A DNA stretch of 64,000 nt from Corynebacterium hindlerae (lineage in GTDB: Bacteria; Actinomycetota; Actinomycetes; Mycobacteriales; Mycobacteriaceae), in contig NZ_CP059833.1 of NCBI RefSeq assembly GCF_014117265.1, positions 124,001-188,000 of the forward strand, read 5' to 3'. The position numbers were made by a program, and so were the translations under genes. Shown here piece by piece: positions 19,202-27,620 of the stretch; the first letter of the stretch is position 1; each line of letters begins with the position of its first letter. The notes under the pieces were generated by a model that ran no database searches, had not been told where the DNA came from, and was given only the letters and a program-made list of their open reading frames with translations.

Positions 19202-20296
19202 ATGACCGCTCACCCGCTGCGTACCGCCGGCTACAACTTCGCACTGAAACAGATGTTCCGCCTGCGCCCCGAACGCATTCACATCCTCATGGCGCAGGCA
19301 CTCGGGCTGTTGCACAAAGCCACCCCGGTTAATCGCGCGCTGAACAAAGTGCTGCCAGTCCATGACCCGATCCTGGCGCAGACCGTGTTCGGGGTGGAGT
19401 TTCCTCGTCCACTGGGGTTGGCAGCTGGATTCGATAAGAATGCCACCTGCGCCGACGCCTGGGCGCCCCTGGGGTTCGGTTACGCCGAACTCGGGACCGT
19501 GACGGCACAGGCCCAGCCGGGCAACCCGACTCCTCGCCTGTTCCGCTTGCCTGCGGACAAGGCGATTTTGAACCGGATGGGTTTTAACAACCGTGGCGCC
19601 GCTTTTGCTGCAGAGCAGCTGCGGCAGCGGTCGTCGAAGGACGTCATCGGTATCAATATCGGCAAGACTAAGGTTGTGCCCGCTGAGGAAGCGGTGGCGG
19701 ACTATTGCGCTTCCGCGTCCCTGCTGGGTGACCTTGCGGATTTCTTGGTGGTCAACGTCTCCTCCCCAAACACCCCGGGGCTAAGGGACCTGCAAGCGGT
19801 GGAATCTTTGCGACCGATCTTGACCGCGGTGCTGGAATCCACCACGTCTCCTGTGCTGGTGAAGATCGCGCCGGACCTGTCCGACGAGGACGTGGACGCC
19901 GTCGCTGACCTCGCGGTGGAGTTGGGGCTTGCTGGCATCGTGGCCACTAACACCACTATTTCCCGGGACGGATTAACGACGCCAGCTGCTGAGGTAACGG
20001 CAATGGGCGCCGGCGGTATCTCCGGAGCCCCAGTCGCAGCACGATCCCTGGAGGTGCTGCAACGGTTGTACGCGCGGGTGGGATCTCAGCTGGTGCTGAT
20101 CTCGGTTGGTGGCATCACCACCCCGGAGGAGGCTTGGAAACGCATCGCCTCCGGTGCAACGCTGCTGCAGGGCTACACCCCGTTCATCTACGGTGGTCCG
20201 GATTGGATCCGCGACATCCACCTGGGAATCGCAGCGAGGCTGCGGGAACACGGGTTCAGTAATATCTCCGAGGCCGTGGGCTGTCAGAAGTTCTAG
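19202..20296 (+). CDS. pyrD: Dihydroorotate dehydrogenase, class 2 (quinone-dependent)
   Basis: Fourth step of pyrimidine synthesis, oxidising dihydroorotate with FMN and passing electrons to menaquinone at the membrane. 364 residues with the N-terminal helical extension ([20 protein letters not shown]) that defines class 2. FMN/substrate motifs are [33 protein letters not shown] (catalytic Ser in the loop) and [16 protein letters not shown] 19202 has AGGA 8 nt upstream. It overlaps the next, convergent gene by 4 nt. Confidence 0.97.
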   Translation: MTAHPLRTAGYNFALKQMFRLRPERIHILMAQALGLLHKATPVNRALNKVLPVHDPILAQTVFGVEFPRPLGLAAGFDKNATCADAWAPLGFGYAELGTVTAQAQPGNPTPRLFRLPADKAILNRMGFNNRGAAFAAEQLRQRSSKDVIGINIGKTKVVPAEEAVADYCASASLLGDLADFLVVNVSSPNTPGLRDLQAVESLRPILTAVLESTTSPVLVKIAPDLSDEDVDAVADLAVELGLAGIVATNTTISRDGLTTPAAEVTAMGAGGISGAPVAARSLEVLQRLYARVGSQLVLISVGGITTPEEAWKRIASGATLLQGYTPFIYGGPDWIRDIHLGIAARLREHGFSNISEAVGCQKF

Positions 20297-20661
20297 CTAC
20301 GTGGGATAGCTGCTCGGCGTAGGACCAGGCTACACAGCAGGGCTGCGATGGCGTAGGCAGGCAACCACCACTGCTCCATCACATATAGCGGCTCATTTGG
20401 AATGAACCGGCCACCCACGACGAGCAATAGCGCCACAGCAAGCGCGAACACGCTCCATACGGAGCGTGGCTGTCCGGGAGCCGCCATGCCAAAGCCTCCG
20501 ACGAGTGCCCCGGCCACCACGATGAGAAGAAAACGCGGTGTGACCTGGAATGGCACCAGGAAACCCTCCGTGACCACAGCCACGAAGGTGAAGATCGCTA
20601 AGACGATGGCGATGGCGACGAAAGCTCCGCCGAAGCGGATGGCGACGGGAAGATCACTCAT
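20293..20661 (-). CDS. Small integral membrane protein
   Basis: 122 residues from ATG 20661 ([20 protein letters not shown]). Four hydrophobic segments are visible: [47 protein letters not shown] and [12 protein letters not shown]. No motif I recognise. It starts 12 nt after the YbhB/YbcL stop, so the two form a unit, and it converges on pyrD with a 4-nt overlap. Confidence 0.72.
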   Translation of the reverse strand: MSDLPVAIRFGGAFVAIAIVLAIFTFVAVVTEGFLVPFQVTPRFLLIVVAGALVGGFGMAAPGQPRSVWSVFALAVALLLVVGGRFIPNEPLYVMEQWWLPAYAIAALLCSLVLRRAAIPRS

Positions 20662-20672
20662 AGCGGGTGATC

Positions 20673-21209
20673 TTAGTGGTTTTCGTGCCAGCCCCACGTA
20701 ATAGCGCGCCCGAGGGTGTGGAAGTACAGATTGAAGCCCAGCACCGTGGGGGTAGCATCCTCAGGGATGTCGAGCTTCTCCACATCCAGGGCGTGGACAG
20801 CAAACAGGTAGCGGTGCGGCGCGTGGCCTGCTGGTGGCTGGGGACCGTAGTAGCCGCGCTTACCGGAATCACCCTTGAGGGTGACGACGCCTTCGATTCC
20901 ACCCAGGGTTTCATCGCCAGCACCTGAGGGAACCTCGGTGACGGTGGCGGGGATGTTGAATACTGCCCAGTGCCAGAAACCAGAAGCAGTCGGCGCGTCT
21001 GGGTCGAAGCAGGTGATGGCGAGAGATTTGGTGCCTTCAGGCAGATCAGACCACTGCAGCTGAGGCGAGACATCGTTGCCGCCGAGCTGCTCAGGTTTGA
21101 AGGTGCCCCCGTCAACGAAGTCGGAGGAGCTCAAGGGGAAGCTGGGTTTATCCCCTAGAGGTGCGTAAGGATCAGGGCCGGGAAAACGAGAATCAATGTA
21201 GGAAGTCAT
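20673..21209 (-). CDS. YbhB/YbcL-family PEBP-like protein
   Basis: 178 residues from ATG 21209. Phosphatidylethanolamine-binding-protein fold: LSSSDFVDGGTFKPEQ, the ligand-pocket motif CFDPDAPTASGFWHWAV (DPDxP and H), the turn GYYGPQPPAGHAPHRY, and LYFHTLGRAITWGWH at the end. Cytosolic, no signal peptide. Equivalent to Rv2140c, which also lies beside pyrD. Ligand and function are not established. Confidence 0.92.
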   Translation of the reverse strand: MTSYIDSRFPGPDPYAPLGDKPSFPLSSSDFVDGGTFKPEQLGGNDVSPQLQWSDLPEGTKSLAITCFDPDAPTASGFWHWAVFNIPATVTEVPSGAGDETLGGIEGVVTLKGDSGKRGYYGPQPPAGHAPHRYLFAVHALDVEKLDIPEDATPTVLGFNLYFHTLGRAITWGWHENH

Positions 21210-21222
21210 ACTTCCCTTATAC

Positions 21223-22998
21223 CTAAGATTCCCACTTCTCATACAGCTGTGCGTATTTTCCACCCAGCGCGAGCAAGCTGTCGTGGGTGCCGTCCTCGAT
21301 GATCCGGCCCTGCTCCATCACAATGATCCGATCCGCAACTCGGGCTTGATCCAGCCGGTGCGCCACCACGAGTGAGGTGCGACCGCGCGCCACCTTCGTG
21401 GCTGCCTGTTCCAAAGCTCGGGCGTTGTCACTGCCGGCTTCGGCGGTGGCCTCATCCATAATGAGCACTGGTGGGTCGAGCAAGATCATGCGCGCCAGCG
21501 AAATCTGCTGCTGTACCTCGGGAGAGAGTTCTTCAGCTCCGGCACCGACCTTGGTATCGAGCCCTGCCGGGAGCCAGCGGTGCCAATGTGTGGTTCCTGG
21601 AATCAGACCCACTTTTTCCAAGGCCTCGAGCAGTTGGGAATCGGAGGCACTTGGGGCGGCGAGGCGGAGGTCGTCGGCAAGCGTGCCGGCGAACAGGTGC
21701 ACTTCCTGGCTGATGAGGGCCACGTGGCGGGCGGTCCAGTTGTCGGGGACGCTGGCCGTATCGACGCCGCCGACCAGGATCTGGCCGGTTGTTGGCCGTT
21801 GCAATCCGGCGATCAGCCCCGCAAGCGTGGATTTCCCGGCACCGGAAGCACCGACGAGTGCGGTGGTGGTGCCGCCGCGGAACGTGATGGTGATGTCGGA
21901 CAGAACGGGCGCGCCACCGGGATAGCAAAATTCGAGGTCTCGGATCTCGACATCAGGGCAGGCGTCGATCGGTGCGGGGTCACTGGCTTCAGAGGTGGTG
22001 CGCAGCTGAGCCAGGGCTACCGCGCGCCCCAGGCAGGTCAAGGCGTTTTGGATCTCGCCGGAGAAATACATCACGTTGAACAGGTGCACTTCCATGCGGG
22101 AGATCAACAGCATCGCGGTGGTTGCCTCCCCGATGGTCAAGGCTTCGCGGTGGACCAGGAGCGTGGACAGCAGGAGGCCGCTGAGCACGAGCAGCGCGTA
22201 GGCAGCTGTTCCGTGCATCGTCAGCCTATTGAACAGGGGTTCGCGGGCGGCCGTGGTATTCACCGCATTCCACGAGGAACGCTGCAAGCGGTTGTGCGCC
22301 CACTCCTCTAGCCCCAGGGCCCGCAGCGTCGGCAGGCCACGGATGGTGTCCAGCAGCTGGTTGTTGCGCGTTGCGTCGGCGTCGGCGACCTTGTTTGAGG
22401 CAGCTGGAAGCAGCGCGATGTTACGTACCGCGACGGGATACAGCAGCAGGCCCACACCAACAAACGCGATGCAGTAGCTCCAATGTACGAACGCGAGGGA
22501 AACGAAAGTGAAGGGGAACATCAGCGCGGTGATGACCACCCGCGAGCCAATGGCGTTGACCATGCGGATTGCGGTATCAATGTCCTTGGTCAGCCGTGAA
22601 ATCACGTTGCCGGTACCCAGCTCCATGATGGTAGGAATGGGTGCCCGCAGCGTCGCTGACATAGCAGAAATGCGCAGGTCAACGCTGAGTCGTCGGGCGC
22701 GAGAGAGCATTACCCACTGGGCGAGCGCGCGGCCAGCAGCTTCCAGCGTCAGCCCGAGCGCAATGAGCGCCATGAGCCACACGTATGCGTTCGTCCCGGT
22801 CCCGATGAGGGGTAAGGAGCGGCCGGTGATGGCGTCGACAAGCTTGCCGATCGCCACGGAGGTGCCCATCATGGCGGTGAGCGTCACGGCGAACACGACT
22901 GTGGCCAGCAGCCACCAGGAGCGCCTCGGGCGGGACGGGAGGCTGCCGAGATAACGGCCGCACTCGCTTAACGACGCCGGATGCTGGAAATCTGCCAT
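21223..22998 (-). CDS. ABC exporter half, ATPase-competent subunit with degenerate signature
   Basis: 591 residues: a six-helix type IV exporter domain (to about residue 330) fused to a nucleotide-binding domain. Walker A GASGAGKST, Q-loop ISQEVHLF, Walker B VLIMDEATA with the catalytic Glu, and H-loop VVAHRLDQ are all intact. The signature is not LSGGQ but LSPEVQQQ. ATG 22998 follows the stop of the upstream half-transporter without a single spacer base, which implies translational coupling and a 1:1 complex. With its partner, which has LSGGQ but no Walker A, it can form one complete ATP site. The substrate is unknown; drug, peptide or siderophore export are all possible. Confidence 0.9.
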   Translation of the reverse strand: MADFQHPASLSECGRYLGSLPSRPRRSWWLLATVVFAVTLTAMMGTSVAIGKLVDAITGRSLPLIGTGTNAYVWLMALIALGLTLEAAGRALAQWVMLSRARRLSVDLRISAMSATLRAPIPTIMELGTGNVISRLTKDIDTAIRMVNAIGSRVVITALMFPFTFVSLAFVHWSYCIAFVGVGLLLYPVAVRNIALLPAASNKVADADATRNNQLLDTIRGLPTLRALGLEEWAHNRLQRSSWNAVNTTAAREPLFNRLTMHGTAAYALLVLSGLLLSTLLVHREALTIGEATTAMLLISRMEVHLFNVMYFSGEIQNALTCLGRAVALAQLRTTSEASDPAPIDACPDVEIRDLEFCYPGGAPVLSDITITFRGGTTTALVGASGAGKSTLAGLIAGLQRPTTGQILVGGVDTASVPDNWTARHVALISQEVHLFAGTLADDLRLAAPSASDSQLLEALEKVGLIPGTTHWHRWLPAGLDTKVGAGAEELSPEVQQQISLARMILLDPPVLIMDEATAEAGSDNARALEQAATKVARGRTSLVVAHRLDQARVADRIIVMEQGRIIEDGTHDSLLALGGKYAQLYEKWES

Positions 22999-24567
22999 CT
23001 ATCGCTCCCCTTTCTTCACGATCCGATCGGCCACGCTCACCCAACCGCGGGACGTGGTCAAAACAATGGTGAGTTTTCCTTCCCGCAGCTGTTTCGTGGC
23101 GCAGGCGACGTTGTCCAACGTGACGGCGTCCAGGCCGGTTGTTGGGTCATCGAGGACGAGCACGTCGGGGTCGAGCGCCAGGACGCGTGCGAGAGCTACT
23201 CGTTGGCGCTGGCCGCCAGACAGGTTCAGTCCGGCCTCGCCAATCGCAGCTTCCGGCAGCTCACCATTCGGGCTGAATCCACCGAGGCGTCGGATGATGT
23301 CCTCGCAGGCCGCGGCCTCGAGTGCTTCCTTGACCTTGGTGGCAGAGCCGGTCGGATCAATGTTGTCCGCGAGCGTGCCCTCGAAGATGTTTGCGCTGTG
23401 TGGCACTTGGATGGCGGCCATGGTGGCGAGCTCGCTCCGTGCCGCGTCGCGGGCCGCTGGAGTGTCCGTTAGCCACACTTCGAGACCGGTGCGTGTCGGA
23501 GTGATGAGGTCGCCATGCTGCGCGGTGATGGCAGTGGTCTCGGCCAGCTCCAGCACCCGGCCTGAGCTAGCGACGGCGCGTGCCCAGTAGTCGGTGAGGA
23601 ACCCCAATGCAAAACCCATTACCGTTAGCGCTGGGGGTGCTACCAGCGTCACCGTGAAGAACTCACCGGGAGTGATGCTTCCTCGCACTGCGAACCAGCC
23701 CGCGCATCCCAACACTGCGATGTTCGCTAGCAACGGGATGAGCTGGCGGAGGAAGTTGGTGAGCGCGAAGATCCGGGCGTCGTCGAGCATCAGGCTGAGC
23801 GCGTCCGTTGCTTTCTGGGTGAATTTTTCCTCGGCTCGTTCCACCGCGCCCAACCCCTTTAGCACCCGGGAACCCTGGGCGTAATCCGTCGCCAGCGAAA
23901 TTGACGCAGCCTCGGCGGCGCGACGAGACCGCGAAATCTTCGCGATCGCTTTACCTGTGAAGTAGCTTGCAACCGCAGTGCCGACACCGCCGAGGAACAT
24001 CAGCGATGCGAGCTGCCATGAAAACTGCGCGACGATGATAATGGTCGACGCTAGATAGCCCACCATCACTAGCGGGAAGTTGAGGATCTGCTTAACATCC
24101 CCCACCTGTTGGGCATCCTCGTCAACGGTGTTAAGGATCTCGCCCGGAGTTTTAGTACTGTGTCCCCTCACGAGTCGCTGCACCAGCTCCAACCGCATGT
24201 CGTGCGCCACCCGGCTGATGGAAAGCGTGGTGAGCGAATCACCTGTTGCGTCGACGAAGAACATGATCGTCATCGTGAGCACGATTGCCGTGACGGAAGA
24301 AACTAGCAGCGTGATGTCTGCAAAGGGTACCACCTTGTCCACGGCGAAACCCACGATCCGAGAAATCAGTGCGGACATCATCGATGACGAGAACCACGCG
24401 ATGGCCAGGGCAATAACGGCCCGGCGGTGGCTCCCGAGAGCCGTTAACGCAACCTGAAAACCACGCTGTTGGCCAGACAGAATGGGAGCAGCTTCCGGTG
24501 GGTGCTCCGGAACAAACCACGCCCATGACCGCATACGTGGCGGCACTTTCGACGGATGGGTGAACAT
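22999..24567 (-). CDS. ABC exporter half, subunit without Walker A
   Basis: 522 residues from ATG 24567. The exporter membrane domain is normal in length, but the nucleotide-binding domain is shortened: after [20 protein letters not shown] it passes through [20 protein letters not shown] straight to the Q-loop [19 protein letters not shown]. The strand carrying GxxGxGK(S/T) is absent. A perfect signature [17 protein letters not shown] follows. Walker B is VLVLDDPT, with Asp where the catalytic Glu belongs, and the H-loop His is Ser (LTTSRGW). This half cannot bind ATP in the usual way and should serve as the signature donor for the downstream half. It is first in the operon and divergent from tRNA-Leu. 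Confidence 0.88.
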   Translation of the reverse strand: MFTHPSKVPPRMRSWAWFVPEHPPEAAPILSGQQRGFQVALTALGSHRRAVIALAIAWFSSSMMSALISRIVGFAVDKVVPFADITLLVSSVTAIVLTMTIMFFVDATGDSLTTLSISRVAHDMRLELVQRLVRGHSTKTPGEILNTVDEDAQQVGDVKQILNFPLVMVGYLASTIIIVAQFSWQLASLMFLGGVGTAVASYFTGKAIAKISRSRRAAEAASISLATDYAQGSRVLKGLGAVERAEEKFTQKATDALSLMLDDARIFALTNFLRQLIPLLANIAVLGCAGWFAVRGSITPGEFFTVTLVAPPALTVMGFALGFLTDYWARAVASSGRVLELAETTAITAQHGDLITPTRTGLEVWLTDTPAARDAARSELATMAAIQVPHSANIFEGTLADNIDPTGSATKVKEALEAAACEDIIRRLGGFSPNGELPEAAIGEAGLNLSGGQRQRVALARVLALDPDVLVLDDPTTGLDAVTLDNVACATKQLREGKLTIVLTTSRGWVSVADRIVKKGER

Positions 24568-24607
24568 GACAGACAAACCTACCACAAAGTGCAATTAACC
24601 TGCTGAT

Positions 24608-24637
24608 TTGTTAATTCAAGTCTAGTCGGGCTATTGT
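24608..24637 (+). promoter_or_regulatory. Putative tRNA-Leu promoter
   Basis: -35 TTGTTA (24608-24613), 18-bp spacer, -10 TATTGT (24632-24637), predicting a start near 24644, 30 nt before the mature tRNA 5' end. Confidence 0.5.
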
Positions 24638-24673
24638 TTACGAGTGCCCAGCCGAGAGGCTGACAAACACCCA

Positions 24674-24759
24674 GCCCGGGTGGCGGAATGGCAGACGCGC
24701 TAGCTTGAGGTGCTAGTGTCCTACTAATGGACGTGGGGGTTCAAGTCCCCCCTCGGGCA
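24674..24759 (+). tRNA. leuT: tRNA-Leu (anticodon GAG)
   Basis: 86-nt class II tRNA. The acceptor stem GCCCGGG pairs with CTCGGGC, with discriminator A at 24759. The anticodon arm is CTAGC-TTGAGGT-GCTAG, giving anticodon GAG, which reads CUC and CUU. A long variable arm (TGTCCTACTAATGGACG) fits leucine tRNAs. The T arm is GGGGG-TTCAAGT-CCCCC. CCA is not encoded. It is followed at once by an intrinsic terminator. Confidence 0.97.
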
Positions 24760-24767
24760 CAGTTTTT

Positions 24768-24798
24768 AAAACCCCAGTTCTTTGGAACTGGGGTTTTT
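24768..24798 (+). terminator. Intrinsic terminator of tRNA-Leu
   Basis: A 13-bp stem AAAACCCCAGTTC / GAACTGGGGTTTT with a TTTG loop, running into TTTTT. It starts 8 nt after the tRNA. Confidence 0.93.
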
Positions 24799-24877
24799 GC
24801 GTTAAGTAGCGAAATGTGTGCCCGGGCGGCGCTTTTGTGTTGTCACTTCACCCGTCATGGCCCCGAAGTTTCTTGCT

Positions 24878-24979
24878 AAAACCCGGGAAGCATTCCCCGG
24901 ATCTTGGGCCGAAATCAGTGAAATAGCAGGTGTGAAGCCTGAAAAATCGCCAAAACCCGGGGAACGCTTCCCGGGTTTT
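24878..24979. repeat. Nested inverted-repeat element between tRNA-Leu and metE
   Basis: Two 30-nt arms, 24878-24907 and 24950-24979, are inverted copies of each other at 27 of 30 positions. Each arm is also a hairpin by itself; the right one is a perfect 10-bp stem AAAACCCGGG / CCCGGGTTTT with an 8-nt loop (24952-24979). A third, degenerate copy (CATTCCCGGTTTT) lies at 25010-25022. No convincing gene covers 24800-25100; small open frames on both strands simply translate the repeat (REAFPGF / GERFPGF). It may be a small dispersed repeat or bidirectional terminator. Confidence 0.7.
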
Positions 24980-25106
24980 GTGGGGGTGATCGATCTTGCG
25001 TTGGAGATGGCATTCCCGGTTTTCCGGCATAACAAGGCGCACTCTGATAGTTGGCTCTGAATGTGGGTCCCGTTGTGTGTAGATCTGCAAACCAAGCACC
25101 CCACAT

Positions 25107-25136
25107 TTGACAGACTAAGCTGTCTAGTGTTCTAAT
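25107..25136 (+). promoter_or_regulatory. metE promoter with overlapping McbR-like operator
   Basis: -35 TTGACA (25107-25112), 18-bp spacer, -10 TCTAAT (25131-25136). The palindrome CAGAC-TAAGCT-GTCTA at 25111-25126 fills the spacer and overlaps the -35, matching the McbR consensus TAGAC-N6-GTCTA (recalled from C. glutamicum) at nine of ten fixed positions. A bound repressor would block RNA polymerase. A near-identical motif precedes metH. Confidence 0.65.
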
Positions 25137-25184
25137 TTGCTTCACCAGTGTTTTGCAACACAATGCGCCACATCACCCCTGTTA

Positions 25185-25316
25185 GGGAACGTGTGGAGAT
25201 TGTGCGGTAAAAAGCAGGGGAATCCGGTGAGAATCCGGAGCTGTCCCGCAACGGTATGCATCGAAAAACTCTGTGGTTGTCTCCCAGACTCTTCGTGTTA
25301 AGTCCGATTACCTGCC
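25185..25316 (+). ncRNA. Cobalamin (B12) riboswitch in the metE leader
   Basis: The leader contains the conserved cobalamin core: AAAAAGCAGGGGAA, then CCGGTGAGAATCCGG, GCTGTCCCGCAACGG, and the closing B12-box-like AAGTCCGATTACCTGCC at 25300-25316. The aptamer ends about 48 nt before the metE ATG. The intervening GGTTATTTGTCCGACAAATTCG includes a short stem (TTTGTC / GACAAA), and no strong terminator is visible. Control is therefore more likely at translation initiation, by masking the ribosome-binding region. With B12 present, metE would be shut down and MetH used. Confidence 0.93.
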
Positions 25317-25364
25317 GCTGGGTTATTTGTCCGACAAATTCGACTGACGAGGATCAAGAGAATT

Positions 25365-27620
25365 ATGACCTTCCACGCGACCATTGCTGGTGTGCCACGA
25401 ATTGGCCCTAATCGTGAATTGAAAAAAGCCCTTGAAGGCTACTGGAACAAGAAAATCTCTGGCGATGAACTAGCCGAGGTGGCGACGCAACTCACAGACA
25501 CCTACACGGCTGACTTACTTGCTGCGGGAATCGAGGCGGTTCCTTTTGCAGGTAAATCGTTCTATGACGCGATACTTGACACCACGGCGCTACTTGGAGT
25601 CCTCCCCCACCGCGTATCCACTATTGCGGATTACGAAGGAGACGCGCTGCCTAGTTTTATCGATCGTTACTTTGCCACAGCACGGGGATCGGTAGATTTT
25701 CCGGCGTCGGCATTAACTAAGTGGTTCGATACTAACTACCACTACATTGTGCCCGAGCTGTCTGCTGATACTGTCTTTTCGCTAGACGATGATGCGTTTT
25801 TGGCCGATCTCCGGCATCAAATCGACAAGTTCGGCGTTGCAGTCCGACCTGTGATTATCGGTCCTTTAACCTATCTCAATCTTGCCCGTACCACCGATGG
25901 ATCTGATCCGCTTGATCATCTGGAGGAGCTGTTCGCTATCTACCGTGAGCTCCTCAAGCGTATTGGCGGTAGTGGTGTCGAATGGGTGCAGATTGATGAG
26001 CCAGCTTTGGTCACTGATCTTCCGGCAGCGGTGCTTAGCCGGGTGCGAGCAGGCTATGAAACTCTCGGGGGTAGCCTGCCCGCAGTGAAGATCCTGGTTC
26101 AAACCTATTTTGAAGACGGTGATCAGGCTGTGGAGACACTCAGCGGAACCGGGGTCACCGCAATCGGTGTTGATCTTGTTGCCGGCTCGGCGGAGCTGCC
26201 GCATTGGACTGGTGAGGAACTCCTGGTTGCCGGTGTGGTGGACGGCCGCAATGTGTGGCGTACTAATCTTGATGAGGCACTTGACACTCTGAAACAACTG
26301 GCTGCACGAGGCCCAGTCGCGGTGTCCACCAGCGCCTCCCTCCTCCATGTCCCTTATAGCCTTGATAAAGAGGATCTTGGGCAGATCCAAGATTGGCTAG
26401 CCTTTGGTAAAGAAAAGGTGGCCGAAGTGGCTGCACTTGCAGCAGCGTTGCAGGGCGAAGATGTCTCGGAGTTTTTTGCAGCGGCGCGAACGGCATTGCA
26501 GGATCGCGCGCAGTCGGAGTTGACGCATGATGCTCAGGTTCGGGAACGAATTGCAGCAGTAACGGATGCTGATCGGCAACGAGCATCGCGGGAGGAGCGT
26601 CGGCAAACGCAGCTCGCAACTCTCGACTTGCCACCGCTTCCGACGACGACTATCGGCTCTTTCCCACAAACGCAGGAGATTAGGCGTGCCCGGGCGCAGT
26701 GGCGTGTCGCAGAACTTACCGACGCCGAGTACCAGCAAGCCATGGTCGACGAAATTTCCACCGTGATTGAGGCTCAGAGCAAACTGGGGCTGGATGTCCT
26801 AGTTCATGGCGAGCCAGAGCGAAACGACATGGTGCAGTATTTTAGTGAGCAACTGCAGGGGTATATTGCGACTAGCCACGGCTGGGTGCAAAGCTACGGT
26901 TCCCGATGCGTACGTCCTCCGATCATCTCCGGCGATGTACGACGCACCGAACCAATGACTGTTCAGTGGTACAATGTGGCCCAAAGCCTCACAGACAAGC
27001 CAGTGAAAGGCATGCTCACCGGCCCGGTCACCATGCTGGCGTGGAGCTTTGTGCGGGACGACCAACCGCTTGGTGATACCGCTGATCAGGTAGCGCTTGC
27101 CCTACGCGATGAAATAGCTGATCTCATTGCAGCGGGTGCAGTAATCATCCAGGTCGATGAACCGGCTATTCGAGAATTACTGCCACTACGCAAAGAAAAG
27201 CAGGCTGCATACCTTAAGTGGGCCGTGGGAAGTTTCCGTCTGGCTACGGGTGATGCACCGAGCAATATTCAAATACACACCCACATGTGCTACTCCGAGT
27301 TCAATGAACTCATTGATACAGTTAGCGACCTCGACGCAGACGTTACCAGTATCGAAGCTGCCCGTAACGGTATGCAAGTGCTGAAAGCCCTCAAGGAATC
27401 CGGCTTTGACATGGGCATTGGTCCGGGTGTGTGGGATATCCACTCCCCTCGTGTGCCGCGCCAAGAGGAAGTGGATCAACTGCTAGAGGCAGCACTCGAT
27501 TCCATTGATCCCCAACTGCTCTGGGTCAATCCTGACTGTGGCCTCAAAACCCGAGGCTGGGAGGAGACGACTGCCAGCCTAGAGGTGCTGGTAAAAGCTG
27601 CCCACAAGGCGCGCGTTTAG
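25365..27620 (+). CDS. metE: Cobalamin-independent methionine synthase
   Basis: Methylates homocysteine with 5-methyl-THF-polyglutamate, without B12; 751 residues, a double TIM barrel. The N-terminal barrel starts ATIAGVPRIGPNRELKKALE. Zinc and homocysteine ligands in the C-terminal barrel are visible as HTHMCYSEF (Cys about 641) and VNPDCGLKTR (Cys about 724), with VLVHGEPERNDMV before them. It is downstream of a B12 riboswitch and an McbR-like operator. Base composition is lower in GC than most neighbours (29 of 60 bases in 25381-25440), so horizontal acquisition or relaxed codon use is possible. Its stop overlaps the convergent DUF5129 gene by 4 nt. Confidence 0.97.
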   Translation: MTFHATIAGVPRIGPNRELKKALEGYWNKKISGDELAEVATQLTDTYTADLLAAGIEAVPFAGKSFYDAILDTTALLGVLPHRVSTIADYEGDALPSFIDRYFATARGSVDFPASALTKWFDTNYHYIVPELSADTVFSLDDDAFLADLRHQIDKFGVAVRPVIIGPLTYLNLARTTDGSDPLDHLEELFAIYRELLKRIGGSGVEWVQIDEPALVTDLPAAVLSRVRAGYETLGGSLPAVKILVQTYFEDGDQAVETLSGTGVTAIGVDLVAGSAELPHWTGEELLVAGVVDGRNVWRTNLDEALDTLKQLAARGPVAVSTSASLLHVPYSLDKEDLGQIQDWLAFGKEKVAEVAALAAALQGEDVSEFFAAARTALQDRAQSELTHDAQVRERIAAVTDADRQRASREERRQTQLATLDLPPLPTTTIGSFPQTQEIRRARAQWRVAELTDAEYQQAMVDEISTVIEAQSKLGLDVLVHGEPERNDMVQYFSEQLQGYIATSHGWVQSYGSRCVRPPIISGDVRRTEPMTVQWYNVAQSLTDKPVKGMLTGPVTMLAWSFVRDDQPLGDTADQVALALRDEIADLIAAGAVIIQVDEPAIRELLPLRKEKQAAYLKWAVGSFRLATGDAPSNIQIHTHMCYSEFNELIDTVSDLDADVTSIEAARNGMQVLKALKESGFDMGIGPGVWDIHSPRVPRQEEVDQLLEAALDSIDPQLLWVNPDCGLKTRGWEETTASLEVLVKAAHKARV

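Noticed and set aside
24802..25163. Four small open frames between tRNA-Leu and metE
   Set aside because: All translate the palindromic repeat or DNA around it, on both strands and in several frames; no ribosome-binding site supports any.
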